Shown: positions 6,935 through 15,533, counted from the stretch's first letter. The stretch: 64,000 nucleotides of DNA from Bacteroidales bacterium (GCA_017540505.1 JAFYAW010000028.1:1-64000); one strand, 5' to 3'. The notes: generated by a model not told the origin, from the letters alone. Numbers and translations are program-made.

Positions 6935-7014
6935 CCCGTTTCATTGGCACGCATGCCGAATACGATTAGATTGCAGACATTCGAGATTTTGAGACAGTGA
7001 TACATCCTACAGAT

Positions 7015-8061
7015 ATGCATGGCGTTCCCTTGTGGCGTGGCCTGCGCGGATTCGCGCTGCTGCTGGCGTTATGCCTGTCTGTGCCCACGCTACATGCGCA
7101 GGATTATCACTTCTCGCAATTCTACAGCCAGCCGGTCACCTTGAACCCCTCCCTGACGGGTGCCTTCGACGGCGTCTTCCGGGCTGCCGTCACCGAGCGC
7201 ACCCAGTGGCTGTCGGTCACCAAGCCCTTCCTCACCATCGGTGCGGGGGTGGATGGGGCCGTACTCAAGGACAACCGACGGCAGCAGATGCTGGCCCTTG
7301 GGGCGGCGTTCACCGCCGACAAGGCCGGCGACCTGCACTACACCTCCCTGCAGGCACTCGCATCGGTGTCCTACATCAAATATGTCGGACGGCGCAGCCG
7401 CCACAAGATCGGCATCGGAGCATACGCCGGCATGATCAACAACTCGTACGACATCCTTTGGGCCATGTGGGGTTCCCAGTATCGGGAAGGGCAGTACGAC
7501 CCCAACCTGCCCGGTGGGGAGAACATCCCGATGAGCAACCAGTTCCTTTTCGATTGCGGGGCGGGACTCTTTTGGAGCTACACTCCCAACAAGACCAACA
7601 CCTTCCAATTGGGGGCTGCCGCTGCTCACCTCAACCGCCCGTTTGACGATTTCGGAACACTCTCCTCCCGCCTGCCCATACGCTACTCGGCTCACTTCCT
7701 GTCGCGCATCAGCCTTACCCGGGAGGTCTCGATAGAACCTCTTTTATACGGCTCTTGGCAGCGGAAATTCAGCGAATATCTTTTCGGTGCCAACGTCGAG
7801 TATTTCCAGCGTCAGAATAGCTACAAGACGCTGTTCTCCTTTGGTGGCGGACTCTTTTACCGCTGGAACGACGCCATCGTGGTGGATTTCTTCTTCGACT
7901 GGCAGAACCTGCGCTTGGGTGCCAGCTACGACCTCAACGTGTCAAGATTCATTCACGCCACCAAGATCCGTGGTGGTTTTGAGGTGACATTGTCCTATAT
8001 TTTCCGGAAAAAAAGTATCACCCGATTAGGCAAGGAGCCTTGTCCCTTTGATATCATGTGA
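7015..8061 (+). CDS. PorP/SprF family T9SS outer-membrane protein
   Basis: The 348-residue protein has a signal peptide (residues 1-28, ending LHAQ). It then carries the family hallmark DYHFSQFYSQPVTLNPSLTG, followed by RTQW and a beta-rich body with many alternating aromatic strands (FSFGGGLFYRW, IRGGFEVTLSYIF). PorP/SprF proteins are 14-strand-like outer-membrane proteins that help T9SS clients, especially adhesins with type B sorting domains, reach or stay on the surface. The start is taken at ATG 7015; an in-frame GTG at 6997 would add six residues. Its stop nearly touches the downstream PD40 gene, so the two form an operon. No adhesin gene is adjacent; the nearest giant client is at 35961. 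Confidence 0.92.
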   Translation: MHGVPLWRGLRGFALLLALCLSVPTLHAQDYHFSQFYSQPVTLNPSLTGAFDGVFRAAVTERTQWLSVTKPFLTIGAGVDGAVLKDNRRQQMLALGAAFTADKAGDLHYTSLQALASVSYIKYVGRRSRHKIGIGAYAGMINNSYDILWAMWGSQYREGQYDPNLPGGENIPMSNQFLFDCGAGLFWSYTPNKTNTFQLGAAAAHLNRPFDDFGTLSSRLPIRYSAHFLSRISLTREVSIEPLLYGSWQRKFSEYLFGANVEYFQRQNSYKTLFSFGGGLFYRWNDAIVVDFFFDWQNLRLGASYDLNVSRFIHATKIRGGFEVTLSYIFRKKSITRLGKEPCPFDIM

Positions 8062-8063
8062 TT

Positions 8064-9659
8064 ATGAGAAAGGCTCTTGCGTTCATATTACTCATCATTA
8101 CCTGCGGGGTTGTGCAGGCTCAGGTGCGGCTGTCGGACCGCCAGCGGGACGAGCAGATCCGGTTCATCCGGAATGACACGCTCCCCGTGACGGTAAACGC
8201 CCTTCCCACTAGCATCAATTCCCGTTTCTCGGAGTTCTCGCCTGTCTTGCTGCCGGATTCCTCTTTCCTGTTTACCTCCATGCGTGCCGACCGCGAGGAG
8301 GATGATGACCGCTATTTCGAGACCAGTTGGTATTGCAACATCTACCGTTCGCAGCTGCTCTCCGACGGAGACTACGCGCCCGCCGTGGCTCTGCCTGCCA
8401 GCATCAACAGCCGACGTACCTTCAACAGCAACTTCTGCTGGAATCCCGCCCAAAACGAGCTGATCTACTCGCGCTGTCTGCGCGACAACACCAACGAGCT
8501 GCGCTGTACGTTATGGCGCACCTGCCGCAACAGCCGGGGATGGAGCACCCCACAGAAACTGTCCGCCGCCATCAACGCCGAAGCCTCCACCACTATGCAA
8601 CCCTGTCTCGTGACCCTGCCCGACTATGATGTGCTCTATTTCGTCTCCAACCGGAAAAACGGATTCGGCGGTCTGGATATCTGGTATTCCATCCGCAAAA
8701 ACGGCAAATTCGATGTACCCATCAATGCGGGTCCGATCATCAACACCGAAGGCAATGAGATTACCCCCTTCTATGATCCGGGCAAGAAAATCCTGTATTT
8801 CAGCTCTGATGAACATCTCGGCATCGGCGATTACGACATCTTCTACGCGGAAGGGGCCTTGAGCCAATGGGGTGAAGTTGCCAACATGGGTGTTCCGTAC
8901 AATTCGCCATACAACGACTTCTATTTCCATCCGCTTTCGGACGGGGAACGCGGTTTCTTCTCCTCCAACCGTCCGCACGACGACCTCCAGCCGGAAGACA
9001 CCTGCTGCAACGATATCTTCCATTTCCAGAAACATTATCCGGAAAAAGATCCTGTCCAATCTTCCGACACCATATCCCATCGGGAAAGAATCGCCTCGGT
9101 GCTGCCCATTACTCTCTATTTCCAAAACGACCAGCCCGACCCCAAGACCCTTTCCGACACGACCAAGACCGACTATCCGGCTCTCTACAACCGTTATGTG
9201 GCCGATATGCAGCATCATATTGCGCAATCCATCAGTGGGTTGGATGACGACAGCTTGCATCTGGTTCGACAGATGATGATCCGTTTCATGCGTGATTCGG
9301 TCGCTGCCGGCTATGGTCGTCTCTTGGCTTTCACCCGTTATCTGAAAGATGCCCTGACGGCAGGCGACAGCGTGGGCATCCTCATCAGCGGGTATGCCTC
9401 GCCTCTGCACAATCCGGCATACAACCGGCATCTCTCCGCCCGCAGAATCGTCAGCCTGATCAACTATCTCCGTACGGCGGAGAATGGATTTTTCCGGCCT
9501 TATATAGACGGCAGCCGTCCGGGGCTCACCCTACGCACCGACCCGCAGGGTGCTGTGGGACCGGCCTTCACCACTGACGACACCCGCGAGACCGTTTACG
9601 GCATCAGGGCGGCCAAAGAGCGGAAAATTGTGGTCTCCATCCTTTATGACAAACCCTAA
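8064..9659 (+). CDS. PD40-propeller protein with degenerate OmpA-like C-terminus, partner of PorP/SprF
   Basis: The 531-residue protein starts with a signal peptide (MRKALAFILLIITCGVVQAQ). At least four WD40-like PD40 blades follow, recognised by FSPVLLPDSSFLFTS, LYFVSNRKNGFGGLDIWYS, ITPFYDPGKKILYFSSD with GIGDYDIFYA, and GERGFFSSNRP. The C-terminal 120 residues resemble an OmpA peptidoglycan-binding domain (VGILISGYASPLHNPAYN, HLSARRIVSLINYL), but the usual Asp of the TDxxG motif is replaced, so peptidoglycan binding is doubtful. A GTG at 8058 overlaps the porP stop; ATG 8064 is preferred. In Bacteroidota PD40-OmpA proteins commonly accompany PorP/SprF as periplasmic anchors of the secretion or adhesin machinery. 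Confidence 0.82.
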   Translation: MRKALAFILLIITCGVVQAQVRLSDRQRDEQIRFIRNDTLPVTVNALPTSINSRFSEFSPVLLPDSSFLFTSMRADREEDDDRYFETSWYCNIYRSQLLSDGDYAPAVALPASINSRRTFNSNFCWNPAQNELIYSRCLRDNTNELRCTLWRTCRNSRGWSTPQKLSAAINAEASTTMQPCLVTLPDYDVLYFVSNRKNGFGGLDIWYSIRKNGKFDVPINAGPIINTEGNEITPFYDPGKKILYFSSDEHLGIGDYDIFYAEGALSQWGEVANMGVPYNSPYNDFYFHPLSDGERGFFSSNRPHDDLQPEDTCCNDIFHFQKHYPEKDPVQSSDTISHRERIASVLPITLYFQNDQPDPKTLSDTTKTDYPALYNRYVADMQHHIAQSISGLDDDSLHLVRQMMIRFMRDSVAAGYGRLLAFTRYLKDALTAGDSVGILISGYASPLHNPAYNRHLSARRIVSLINYLRTAENGFFRPYIDGSRPGLTLRTDPQGAVGPAFTTDDTRETVYGIRAAKERKIVVSILYDKP

Positions 9660-9721
9660 CACTCCGTGGGAATCTTGACAGCCATCGCAAAAAATCATCC
9701 CGACCGCCCATTATTTTTTTG

Positions 9722-9729
9722 TATTTTTG
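9722..9729 (+). promoter_or_regulatory. Promoter -7 box (TATTTTTG) for the AAA ATPase-thioesterase unit
   Basis: TAttTTTG lies 20 nt upstream of ATG 9750. It is downstream of the longest possible upstream start (9666), supporting the shorter protein. Confidence 0.6.
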
Positions 9730-9749
9730 CAGCCCATAAATCCTCACGT

Positions 9750-10361
9750 ATGCCTACAAGAATCGTCCTTACTGGCGGACCCTGTGCCGGAAAATCCACC
9801 ATTCTGAAACGTATTGTACAAAAATACAGTCAATTAGGGTATACCGTTTATACTCTGCCGGAATCCGCCACGCTATTCATCCTGGCGGGTGCCGATTTCC
9901 TCACCCCGGACCCGCACATCTCGTTTGTCACGGAGACGGCCAAGCTGAAATTCCAATTGCAGATGGAAGACAGTATGGCGGAGATTGCAGAGGCCACCGG
10001 CAAACCGGCCATTATCGTGGGCGACCGCGGCACTATGGACACCTTCGCCTACGTGTCGGATGATACCCGACGGAAGATTTTGGAGGCAGTGGGGCTGACA
10101 AAACACAATCTTCGTGATGAGCGTTATGACGCGGTGCTGCACATCTGCACGGCCGCCAAGGGTGCCGAGCAGTTCTACACCCTCGCCAACAACACCTGCC
10201 GCTCCGAATCCATCGAGAAGGCCCGTAGCGTGGACGATCACATCTTAGCCGTATGGCACCAACACCCATCCTTCCACGTCATCAATGCGGAAATCGACTT
10301 TGAAGTCAAAATACAGAACGTGCTCGACACCATCGACACTATCCTTCCTGAAATCAAGTAA
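9750..10361 (+). CDS. P-loop AAA-type ATPase/kinase (AAA_28-like)
   Basis: The 203-residue protein begins MPTRIVLTGGPCAGKSTILKRI, with the P-loop GGPCAGKST at residues 8-16. It continues with a Walker B-like IIVGDRGTMD, and basic residues in the middle (DDTRRKILEA). The pattern, with ESATLFI after the second strand and FQLQMEDSM, fits the AAA_28 family of small nucleotide kinases related to NadR-type nicotinamide ribosyl kinases. The substrate is unknown. The start follows the promoter -7 box at 9722. It ends 6 nt before the acyl-ACP thioesterase, so the two are probably co-transcribed. Confidence 0.78.
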   Translation: MPTRIVLTGGPCAGKSTILKRIVQKYSQLGYTVYTLPESATLFILAGADFLTPDPHISFVTETAKLKFQLQMEDSMAEIAEATGKPAIIVGDRGTMDTFAYVSDDTRRKILEAVGLTKHNLRDERYDAVLHICTAAKGAEQFYTLANNTCRSESIEKARSVDDHILAVWHQHPSFHVINAEIDFEVKIQNVLDTIDTILPEIK

Positions 10362-10367
10362 TTCCCT

Positions 10368-11108
10368 ATGGAACAGCGCGAACGCACCCATTATGAGAAA
10401 AAGACCATTGCCTCCTACATGGTGGACGGCAAGCGGCAGCTCACTCCGACCCTGATGTTCAACCTGATGCAGGAGGTGGCCGTCAATCATGCCGACCTTT
10501 TAGGGGTGGGGTGGAATTTCCTGCATAGTGTCAATCAGTTCTGGGCACTCTCGCGCATGGATGTGGAGATTCTGCGGATGCCGGAATGGCAGGAGCAGGT
10601 GGAAATCTTCACATGGCCCAAGAAGGCCAACTTCCTAGTCCAGCCCCGTGACTACCAGATAGAGACCTTGGATGGAGAAGTGCTGGTGCGTTCCACCTCC
10701 AACTGGGTGATATTGGACGGCAATGGCAAGCCGCAGCAGCTGAGTGCCTACGAGGACAACTTGGGCATTCAGGAGGGGTTGCACTCGATAGAGGCTCCCG
10801 CCTCGCGTCTGCGCACGGGCGTGCCCTGCGAAAACCCCGTCTTCAAACCTGTGGTCTACTCCAACATCGACATGAATCGGCACGCCAACAACTCGGCTTA
10901 CGTGACATGGGTGATGGACAGTTTCGACAACGAGTTCCATGATACGCACAAACTCTCCTTTCTGGCAATCAACTACTTGCAGCAGACGCTCGCCAATGAC
11001 CGGTATGCCGTCATGAAGCAGGAGACTGCCCCAAATGATTTCCTATGCTCTATTTATTCCGAAAAGGACTTGGTGGAAGTGTGCCGTGTGCGCACAGTGT
11101 GGAGGTGA
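10368..11108 (+). CDS. Acyl-ACP thioesterase (FatA/FatB-like, double hot-dog)
   Basis: The 246-residue protein has two hot-dog halves. The first contains LTPTLMFNLMQEVAVNHAD with the long helix, then VEIFTWPKK and NFLVQPRDYQI. The second begins near residue 160 and contains YSNIDMNRHANNSAYVTWVMD, whose DxNxHxNN signature carries the catalytic Asn/His of bacterial acyl-ACP thioesterases. The enzyme would release free fatty acids from acyl carrier protein, setting fatty-acid chain length. Length agrees with bacterial members. It follows the AAA ATPase by 6 nt; its stop codon abuts the promoter of the next gene. Confidence 0.92.
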   Translation: MEQRERTHYEKKTIASYMVDGKRQLTPTLMFNLMQEVAVNHADLLGVGWNFLHSVNQFWALSRMDVEILRMPEWQEQVEIFTWPKKANFLVQPRDYQIETLDGEVLVRSTSNWVILDGNGKPQQLSAYEDNLGIQEGLHSIEAPASRLRTGVPCENPVFKPVVYSNIDMNRHANNSAYVTWVMDSFDNEFHDTHKLSFLAINYLQQTLANDRYAVMKQETAPNDFLCSIYSEKDLVEVCRVRTVWR

Positions 11109-11139
11109 TTTGGCAATTCCAAGTTTTATTGTATTTTTG
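11109..11139 (+). promoter_or_regulatory. Consensus promoter (TTTG-N19-TATTTTTG) for the GldL-like small gene
   Basis: TTTG at 11109-11112 and TATTTTTG at 11132-11139 are separated by exactly 19 nt, a full match to the Bacteroidota consensus. It starts immediately after the TGA (11106-11108) of the thioesterase gene. Confidence 0.8.
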
Positions 11140-11195
11140 CACAACCAATCATATTCAATAATCCCCCTCATTTTTGAGGCTAATACACAAAAATC

Positions 11196-11396
11196 ATGTC
11201 AGATTTAAGAAATCTTTTCCAATCCGCAGGATATCATACCTTCATGAAAAAGCTACTCTGGTATTCACTTATCGTGATAGTCCTTGGTTTCATTTTCTGG
11301 CTCATGCATTGGCCCGGCGGAGAAGTCATGCTTACAGCTGGTGGCGGCAGCTTAATTGTATGGCTGGTCCTCTTTATCATCGAAAAGTTGTTCTAA
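11196..11396 (+). CDS. 66-residue membrane protein with a GldL-like MHWPGG motif
   Basis: Two hydrophobic helices (about 20-37 and 46-64) flank the loop LMHWPGGEVMLTAGG. The combination of a first helix ending in [KL]MHWPG followed by ML and a second helix resembles the two-helix N-terminus of GldL, the T9SS inner-membrane motor protein. The long cytoplasmic coiled coil and C-terminal domain of true GldL are absent. It may be a stand-alone GldL_N-type protein of unknown role; participation in the T9SS motor is only inferred. A strong consensus promoter lies 57 nt upstream. Confidence 0.65.
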   Translation: MSDLRNLFQSAGYHTFMKKLLWYSLIVIVLGFIFWLMHWPGGEVMLTAGGGSLIVWLVLFIIEKLF

Positions 11397-11481
11397 TTAG
11401 CCATTAGTGTGGTGTTGTTCTTCCCAATAGAACTAAACCTTCGATGCTCACTTATCTTATTATAAATAAAATTGTTAAACA

Positions 11482-11808
11482 ATGAATACCGAACTCAATA
11501 AAGAAGATTTTCTCCTGTTGGTGATGCTGTATGCGGCCAACGTTGATGGTAGGATCCAACCCGAAGAGTGGCGCTCGATACGGGAAAAGTATGATGCAGA
11601 AGCGATTCGGAGGATGCGTTGCCAGTTTGGGAAGATGAAAGATGCTGAGATTCTTGAATGTATCGAGCAGAACAAGCATCATTTGCTACCAACCGATGCC
11701 GACCGTCAGCAGTTTATGGAGGATTTGCATCATCTTGTGGATTCCGATGATAAGAAATCCCCTGTGGAGGTCTATCTGCTCAATCTGGTGGAGCAGCTTT
11801 TGTCATAA
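11482..11808 (+). CDS. TerB-like helical protein
   Basis: The 108-residue all-helical protein resembles TerB/TerB-like domains, with a first helix DFLLLVMLYAANVDGRIQPEE in which the DGRI(Q)xxE acidic motif is the metal-binding type seen in TerB. It ends with a leucine-rich helix (VEVYLLNLVEQLLS). TerB-family proteins are associated with stress and membrane-linked complexes; no specific role can be read here. It has no other ter genes around it. It converges on recG, whose stop is 19 nt away. Confidence 0.68.
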   Translation: MNTELNKEDFLLLVMLYAANVDGRIQPEEWRSIREKYDAEAIRRMRCQFGKMKDAEILECIEQNKHHLLPTDADRQQFMEDLHHLVDSDDKKSPVEVYLLNLVEQLLS

Positions 11809-11826
11809 TCCGGTTATTTCTCTCAT

Positions 11827-13941
11827 TTAGCTGATGACACTCCAGTTGGTGTCGTGGCTTATCATCTGTGACACCTTTTCCGACAGACGTCGGTTTTCGG
11901 GAAGGGATAGGTCGGGGTCGCGATCCAGCACTTGGATGGCCAGGTTGCGGGTGTAGGTTACTAATTTTTCGTCTTTGGAGATGTCGGCGATTTTGAAGTC
12001 GAGCATTCCGCTCTGCTGGGTGCCTTGGATGTCGCCGGGTCCGCGCAGCTGCAGGTCGAAGTTGGCGATTTCGAAGCCATCGTTGGTCTGTACCATGGCA
12101 TTGAGGCGTTTGCGGCTATCAGCGGTGAGTTCGTATTTGGACATGAGGATGCAGAACGACTGGTTGCCGCCGCGTCCCACGCGTCCGCGCAGCTGGTGCA
12201 GCTGCGAGAGGCCGAAGCGCTCGGCGTTCTCAATCACCATCACGGTGGCGTTGGGCACGTCAATGCCCACCTCGATGACCGTGGTGGAGAGCAGAATCTG
12301 TGTCTCGTTGCGGGCGAACCGCTGCATCTCATAGTCTTTCACCTCCGGTTTCATCTTGCCGTGCACCACGCCGATGGCGTACTGGGGCAGCGGGAAGTCG
12401 CGTTCCATGGTCTCGTAGCCCGCCATCAGGTCCAGTAGGTCCATCTTCTCCGATTCCTGAATCAGCGGATAGACCACGAAAACTTGCCTGCCTTCGGCAA
12501 TTTGCTCTTTCATGAATCCGAACAGCCGTAGGCGGTCCTTTTCGTACAGGTGTTTGGTGACGATAGGCTTGCGTCCCGAAGGCAGTTCGTCGATGACCGA
12601 CACGTCAAGGTCGCCGTAGAGGGTCATGGCCAGTGTGCGGGGGATAGGGGTGGCCGTCATCACGAGGATGTGCGGCGGAGTGGCACTCTTGCGCCACAGC
12701 TTGGCACGCTGCTCCACCCCGAAGCGGTGCTGTTCGTCAATCACCACTAGGCCGAGGTTATGGAACTGCACGTTGTCCTCTATCAGGGCATGGGTGCCGA
12801 TCAGGATATCGACATCGCCATTCTGCAGGCCTTCCAGTATCTGCCGCCGCTTGGCGGTCTTGGTGGACCCGGACAGGAACTCCACCCGCAATCCCAATGG
12901 TGCCAGCTGCCGGCTGATTTTCTCGTAATGCTGGGTGGCTAAGATCTCCGTGGGTGCCATCAGGCAGGACTGGAATCCGTTGTCCTTGGCTATCAGCATG
13001 ATGAAAAGGGCGATGATGGTTTTCCCGCTGCCCACGTCGCCTTGCAGCAGCCGGTTCATCTGATGCCCGCTGCCCAGGTCGGCACGAATTTCACGGATGA
13101 CCCGCTTTTGGGCATTCGTCAACTCGAAGGGCAGATAGTTTTTATAAAAAGTGTTAAAATAATGTCCTACGGTCGTAAAACGGTGACCGAGAGTCTTCTT
13201 TGTGTTGATCTGTTTCAGCTTCAGCATCTTGAGCTGAAGGAAGAAAAGTTCGTCGAATTTGAGGCGCAGGGTGGCGCGCGACAGCTGATCGTGGCTTTCG
13301 GGGTAGTGAATCTGGCAGAGCGCGTCGCGCAAGGGCATCAGGTGCAGCTGGCGGAGCAACTCCTCTGGCAGTGTTTCGGGAATGACATCGTGGACAATGG
13401 GCAGCAGGGTAGCGATGATTTTGGCCAACGCTTTGGAATCCAAGGTTTTCTTCTTGGCAAGGTCGGAGGTGTTGTACAACGGCATGAATGCCATCGGCAG
13501 CTGCGATTCCTGCTGGGCGTTGGGATCTATCAGCTCCGGATGGGTCATGTTCCAATGCCCGTAATAGAGTGTGGGCTTTCCGAAGATGATGAACTCGTGC
13601 TTTTTCTGCAACAGTTCCTGCACCCATTTGATGCCGTTGAACCAGACCAGCTCCAAGGTGCCGCTCTCGTCGGTGAACTGGGCGGTGAGGCGCTTGCCGC
13701 GCTGCTGACCCACCACCTGCAGGTTCGAGATATGCCCGCGCAACTGGATGTAGCTGCCGTCCTCCACAATGTCGGACACCTTGAAAACCTGCGACTTGTC
13801 CACATGACGGTAGGGATAATAATGCAGCAGGTCGTCAAATGTATGGATATCGAACTCCTTGCGGAATACCTCCGCACGCTTCGGACCCACCCCTTTCAGG
13901 TATTCGATGGGAGTTTGCAATATATCGTGACCTGCCGTCAT
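11827..13941 (-). CDS. recG: RecG ATP-dependent DNA helicase
   Basis: The 704-residue protein has the N-terminal wedge (OB) domain used for fork binding (IQLRGHISNLQVVGQQRGKR and TLELVWFNGIKWVQ). Then follow the SF2 helicase motifs: Walker A QGDVGSGKT at about 300-308, motif II VVIDEQHRFG, motif III LVMTATPIPRTLA, and the C-terminal TRG-region motifs ATVMVIENAERFGLSQLHQL and RGRVGRG. RecG regresses stalled forks and processes recombination intermediates. Length fits the family. A minus-strand -7 box lies 35 nt upstream at 13976-13983. Confidence 0.97.
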   Translation of the reverse strand: MTAGHDILQTPIEYLKGVGPKRAEVFRKEFDIHTFDDLLHYYPYRHVDKSQVFKVSDIVEDGSYIQLRGHISNLQVVGQQRGKRLTAQFTDESGTLELVWFNGIKWVQELLQKKHEFIIFGKPTLYYGHWNMTHPELIDPNAQQESQLPMAFMPLYNTSDLAKKKTLDSKALAKIIATLLPIVHDVIPETLPEELLRQLHLMPLRDALCQIHYPESHDQLSRATLRLKFDELFFLQLKMLKLKQINTKKTLGHRFTTVGHYFNTFYKNYLPFELTNAQKRVIREIRADLGSGHQMNRLLQGDVGSGKTIIALFIMLIAKDNGFQSCLMAPTEILATQHYEKISRQLAPLGLRVEFLSGSTKTAKRRQILEGLQNGDVDILIGTHALIEDNVQFHNLGLVVIDEQHRFGVEQRAKLWRKSATPPHILVMTATPIPRTLAMTLYGDLDVSVIDELPSGRKPIVTKHLYEKDRLRLFGFMKEQIAEGRQVFVVYPLIQESEKMDLLDLMAGYETMERDFPLPQYAIGVVHGKMKPEVKDYEMQRFARNETQILLSTTVIEVGIDVPNATVMVIENAERFGLSQLHQLRGRVGRGGNQSFCILMSKYELTADSRKRLNAMVQTNDGFEIANFDLQLRGPGDIQGTQQSGMLDFKIADISKDEKLVTYTRNLAIQVLDRDPDLSLPENRRLSEKVSQMISHDTNWSVIS

Positions 13942-13975
13942 GGTTGTCGCTTTTGTTGTTGTATTTTAAGGGTGA

Positions 13976-13983
13976 CAAAAATA
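13976..13983 (-). promoter_or_regulatory. Promoter -7 box (TATTTTTG) for recG
   Basis: On the minus strand TATTTTTG lies 35 nt before the recG ATG; a -33 element at ideal spacing is not evident. Confidence 0.55.
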
Positions 13984-14017
13984 CGAAAAAAAACGTACCT
14001 TTACAGCCTTAAAAACA

Positions 14018-14045
14018 ATTCCCAAATCCCAATCCCCAGTTGGCA
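14018..14045 (-). repeat. Heptamer-phased repeat, locus C
   Basis: Three to four 7-nt units, attccca, aatccca, atcccca and gttggca, lie upstream of the Ig-like protein gene. On the minus strand they read tgggaat-like units, the same family as ggaattg at locus B (49991-50046). Confidence 0.55.
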
Positions 14046-14077
14046 CAATTTTTGAAATGTTCTGTTCCTAAAATAAT

Positions 14078-14608
14078 ATGAATATGAAACCTAAGATTAC
14101 GTTGTCGGTAGATAAAACACGAGTCACGGAAGGCGATATCGTGGAGTTGAACTGGTCGTGCGAGAATGTTGATTCCGTGCAGTTTACATTGGATAACGGA
14201 TACAAAGCGAATACCATTCCAGTGGAAGCTACCGGTACCAAGAAGTTTCGTCTCAACCGTTCCAAAGGCCGCACACATTTGGTTATCAGTGCTACGCTGA
14301 ACGGGAAGACTTATTACGAATCCGTAAGCGTGCGCGTGCGCAAAATGAAAGCCACAAAGGCGGAGAATGTGTACGACTATACCGGTGCCCGGGGAGTGCG
14401 TCATAATGGGCTTAGGACCACCTGGTGGAATATCAAATCGAGATTCCGTATGACATGGGAGCATCTGCCTGAGAATAAACGATTGGCTTATAAGGTGTTG
14501 CTGTCCCTGATCCTGATTTTGCTGGTGTCGGCATTCTGGCCGCGTTTCTTCAGGATAGCCTTGTTCCTGCTGATAGGCTATCTCTTTTGGGTGATATTGA
14601 GGCGATAA
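14078..14608 (+). CDS. Ig-like domain protein with C-terminal membrane anchor
   Basis: This 176-residue protein of unknown function begins with a beta-rich domain (residues 1-88). Its pattern KITLSVDKTRVTEGDIVELNWSCEN and HLVISATLNGKTYYESVSV is that of a bacterial Ig-like or surface-protein domain. A linker with basic residues follows, then two closely spaced C-terminal hydrophobic segments (about 138-155 and 158-174). No signal peptide is seen, so the Ig-like domain could be cytoplasmic, with the tail in the inner membrane. An alternative start at 14084 would remove two residues. The neighbours do not suggest a role. Confidence 0.7.
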   Translation: MNMKPKITLSVDKTRVTEGDIVELNWSCENVDSVQFTLDNGYKANTIPVEATGTKKFRLNRSKGRTHLVISATLNGKTYYESVSVRVRKMKATKAENVYDYTGARGVRHNGLRTTWWNIKSRFRMTWEHLPENKRLAYKVLLSLILILLVSAFWPRFFRIALFLLIGYLFWVILRR

Positions 14609-14699
14609 GTTTTTTGGATAAGGAGTCAGAAACTTTTTGGAATGAGAGAGGAATCCGCTTTTGCGATAACCTTATCATAACGTATTTCATCATTGGTGA

Positions 14700-15533
14700 T
14701 TACGTGCACAGCACATACAGATCCTCGCGGGGATTGATGCACAACACGGGGAACTGCTGCGGATTGGCGATGATTTTCCGCTCCCGCGGACCGGTGAGCC
14801 AGTCACCCAGTGTGCGATAACCTGTCATCATGGCCACGGAGAGGGTTGCTCCCGTCGTTTCGGCGTATGAAATGCCAAAAAGATCCATATTGCGGGGTGG
14901 ATTCACAACGTGCATCTCGTATCTGATGTCAAGATTCTGATAGAGTTTCTCTACAAATGCAATGTTATCAGCCACTTGCTGCTTCAATCCGCTATCCTGA
15001 TAGTCGGGATATACGATGTGGATGGCAGCTTGGTAGAAACGGTTGAAATAGCCGGCCCAGAGAGCCTTCTCTTTCGCCTGCCGCTCAATGTCGAGGGGCA
15101 AAACCACCTGCTGGAATGCCGTTTCCGTCGGCAATGTACGCCCAACGGTCATGACGGGTAGCCGCGAGGGTCGGATGAAGCGCATGGCCTGCCGTGGTTG
15201 GAAGAGCCCGTCGCCTCCGTCGCGATCCACCCCGATGACGAACAGGATGGTGTTGCTCTTTTCCGCGTGGGAATAGAGGACTTCAGGGAAGAAATAGCCT
15301 TCGGGGAGAATCACTTCCTCATTGCCGGAAGAGTGTATCTCCGATGCGGGAAGTGTCGCTTTCACCTTGTCTTCCATGGTGAAGCCGAAGCGGGTGACCA
15401 CCGTCAGGGAGGCGCCGAAGATGCGGGCCAGCACGCGCCCGTAGGCCAGCGCCGACCGCCCATAGTCGGAGGCATCGGCAATGGCGATGATGTTCAGTTT
15501 CTTCTGATGGTCAACAGGTTCGTGAATTTCCAT
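14700..15533 (-). CDS. Universal stress protein (UspA family)
   Basis: The 277-residue protein contains UspA-like alternating strands and helices, for example KLNIIAIADASDYGRSALAYGRVLARIFGASLTVVTRFG at the start and a second, more diverged half beginning FQQVVLPLDIERQAKEKALWAG. Tandem Usp domains bind ATP or act as stress-response scaffolds. The usual GxxG nucleotide motif is not clear, so ATP binding is uncertain. The start codon overlaps the tsaB stop by one base (TAATG), indicating translational coupling. It is the last gene of the 19395 to 14700 minus-strand operon. Confidence 0.8.
   Translation of the reverse strand: MEIHEPVDHQKKLNIIAIADASDYGRSALAYGRVLARIFGASLTVVTRFGFTMEDKVKATLPASEIHSSGNEEVILPEGYFFPEVLYSHAEKSNTILFVIGVDRDGGDGLFQPRQAMRFIRPSRLPVMTVGRTLPTETAFQQVVLPLDIERQAKEKALWAGYFNRFYQAAIHIVYPDYQDSGLKQQVADNIAFVEKLYQNLDIRYEMHVVNPPRNMDLFGISYAETTGATLSVAMMTGYRTLGDWLTGPRERKIIANPQQFPVLCINPREDLYVLCT

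Noticed and set aside
13042-14055. 337-residue plus-strand ORF over recG
   Set aside because: It is the complement of the conserved RecG coding sequence and has no domain of its own.
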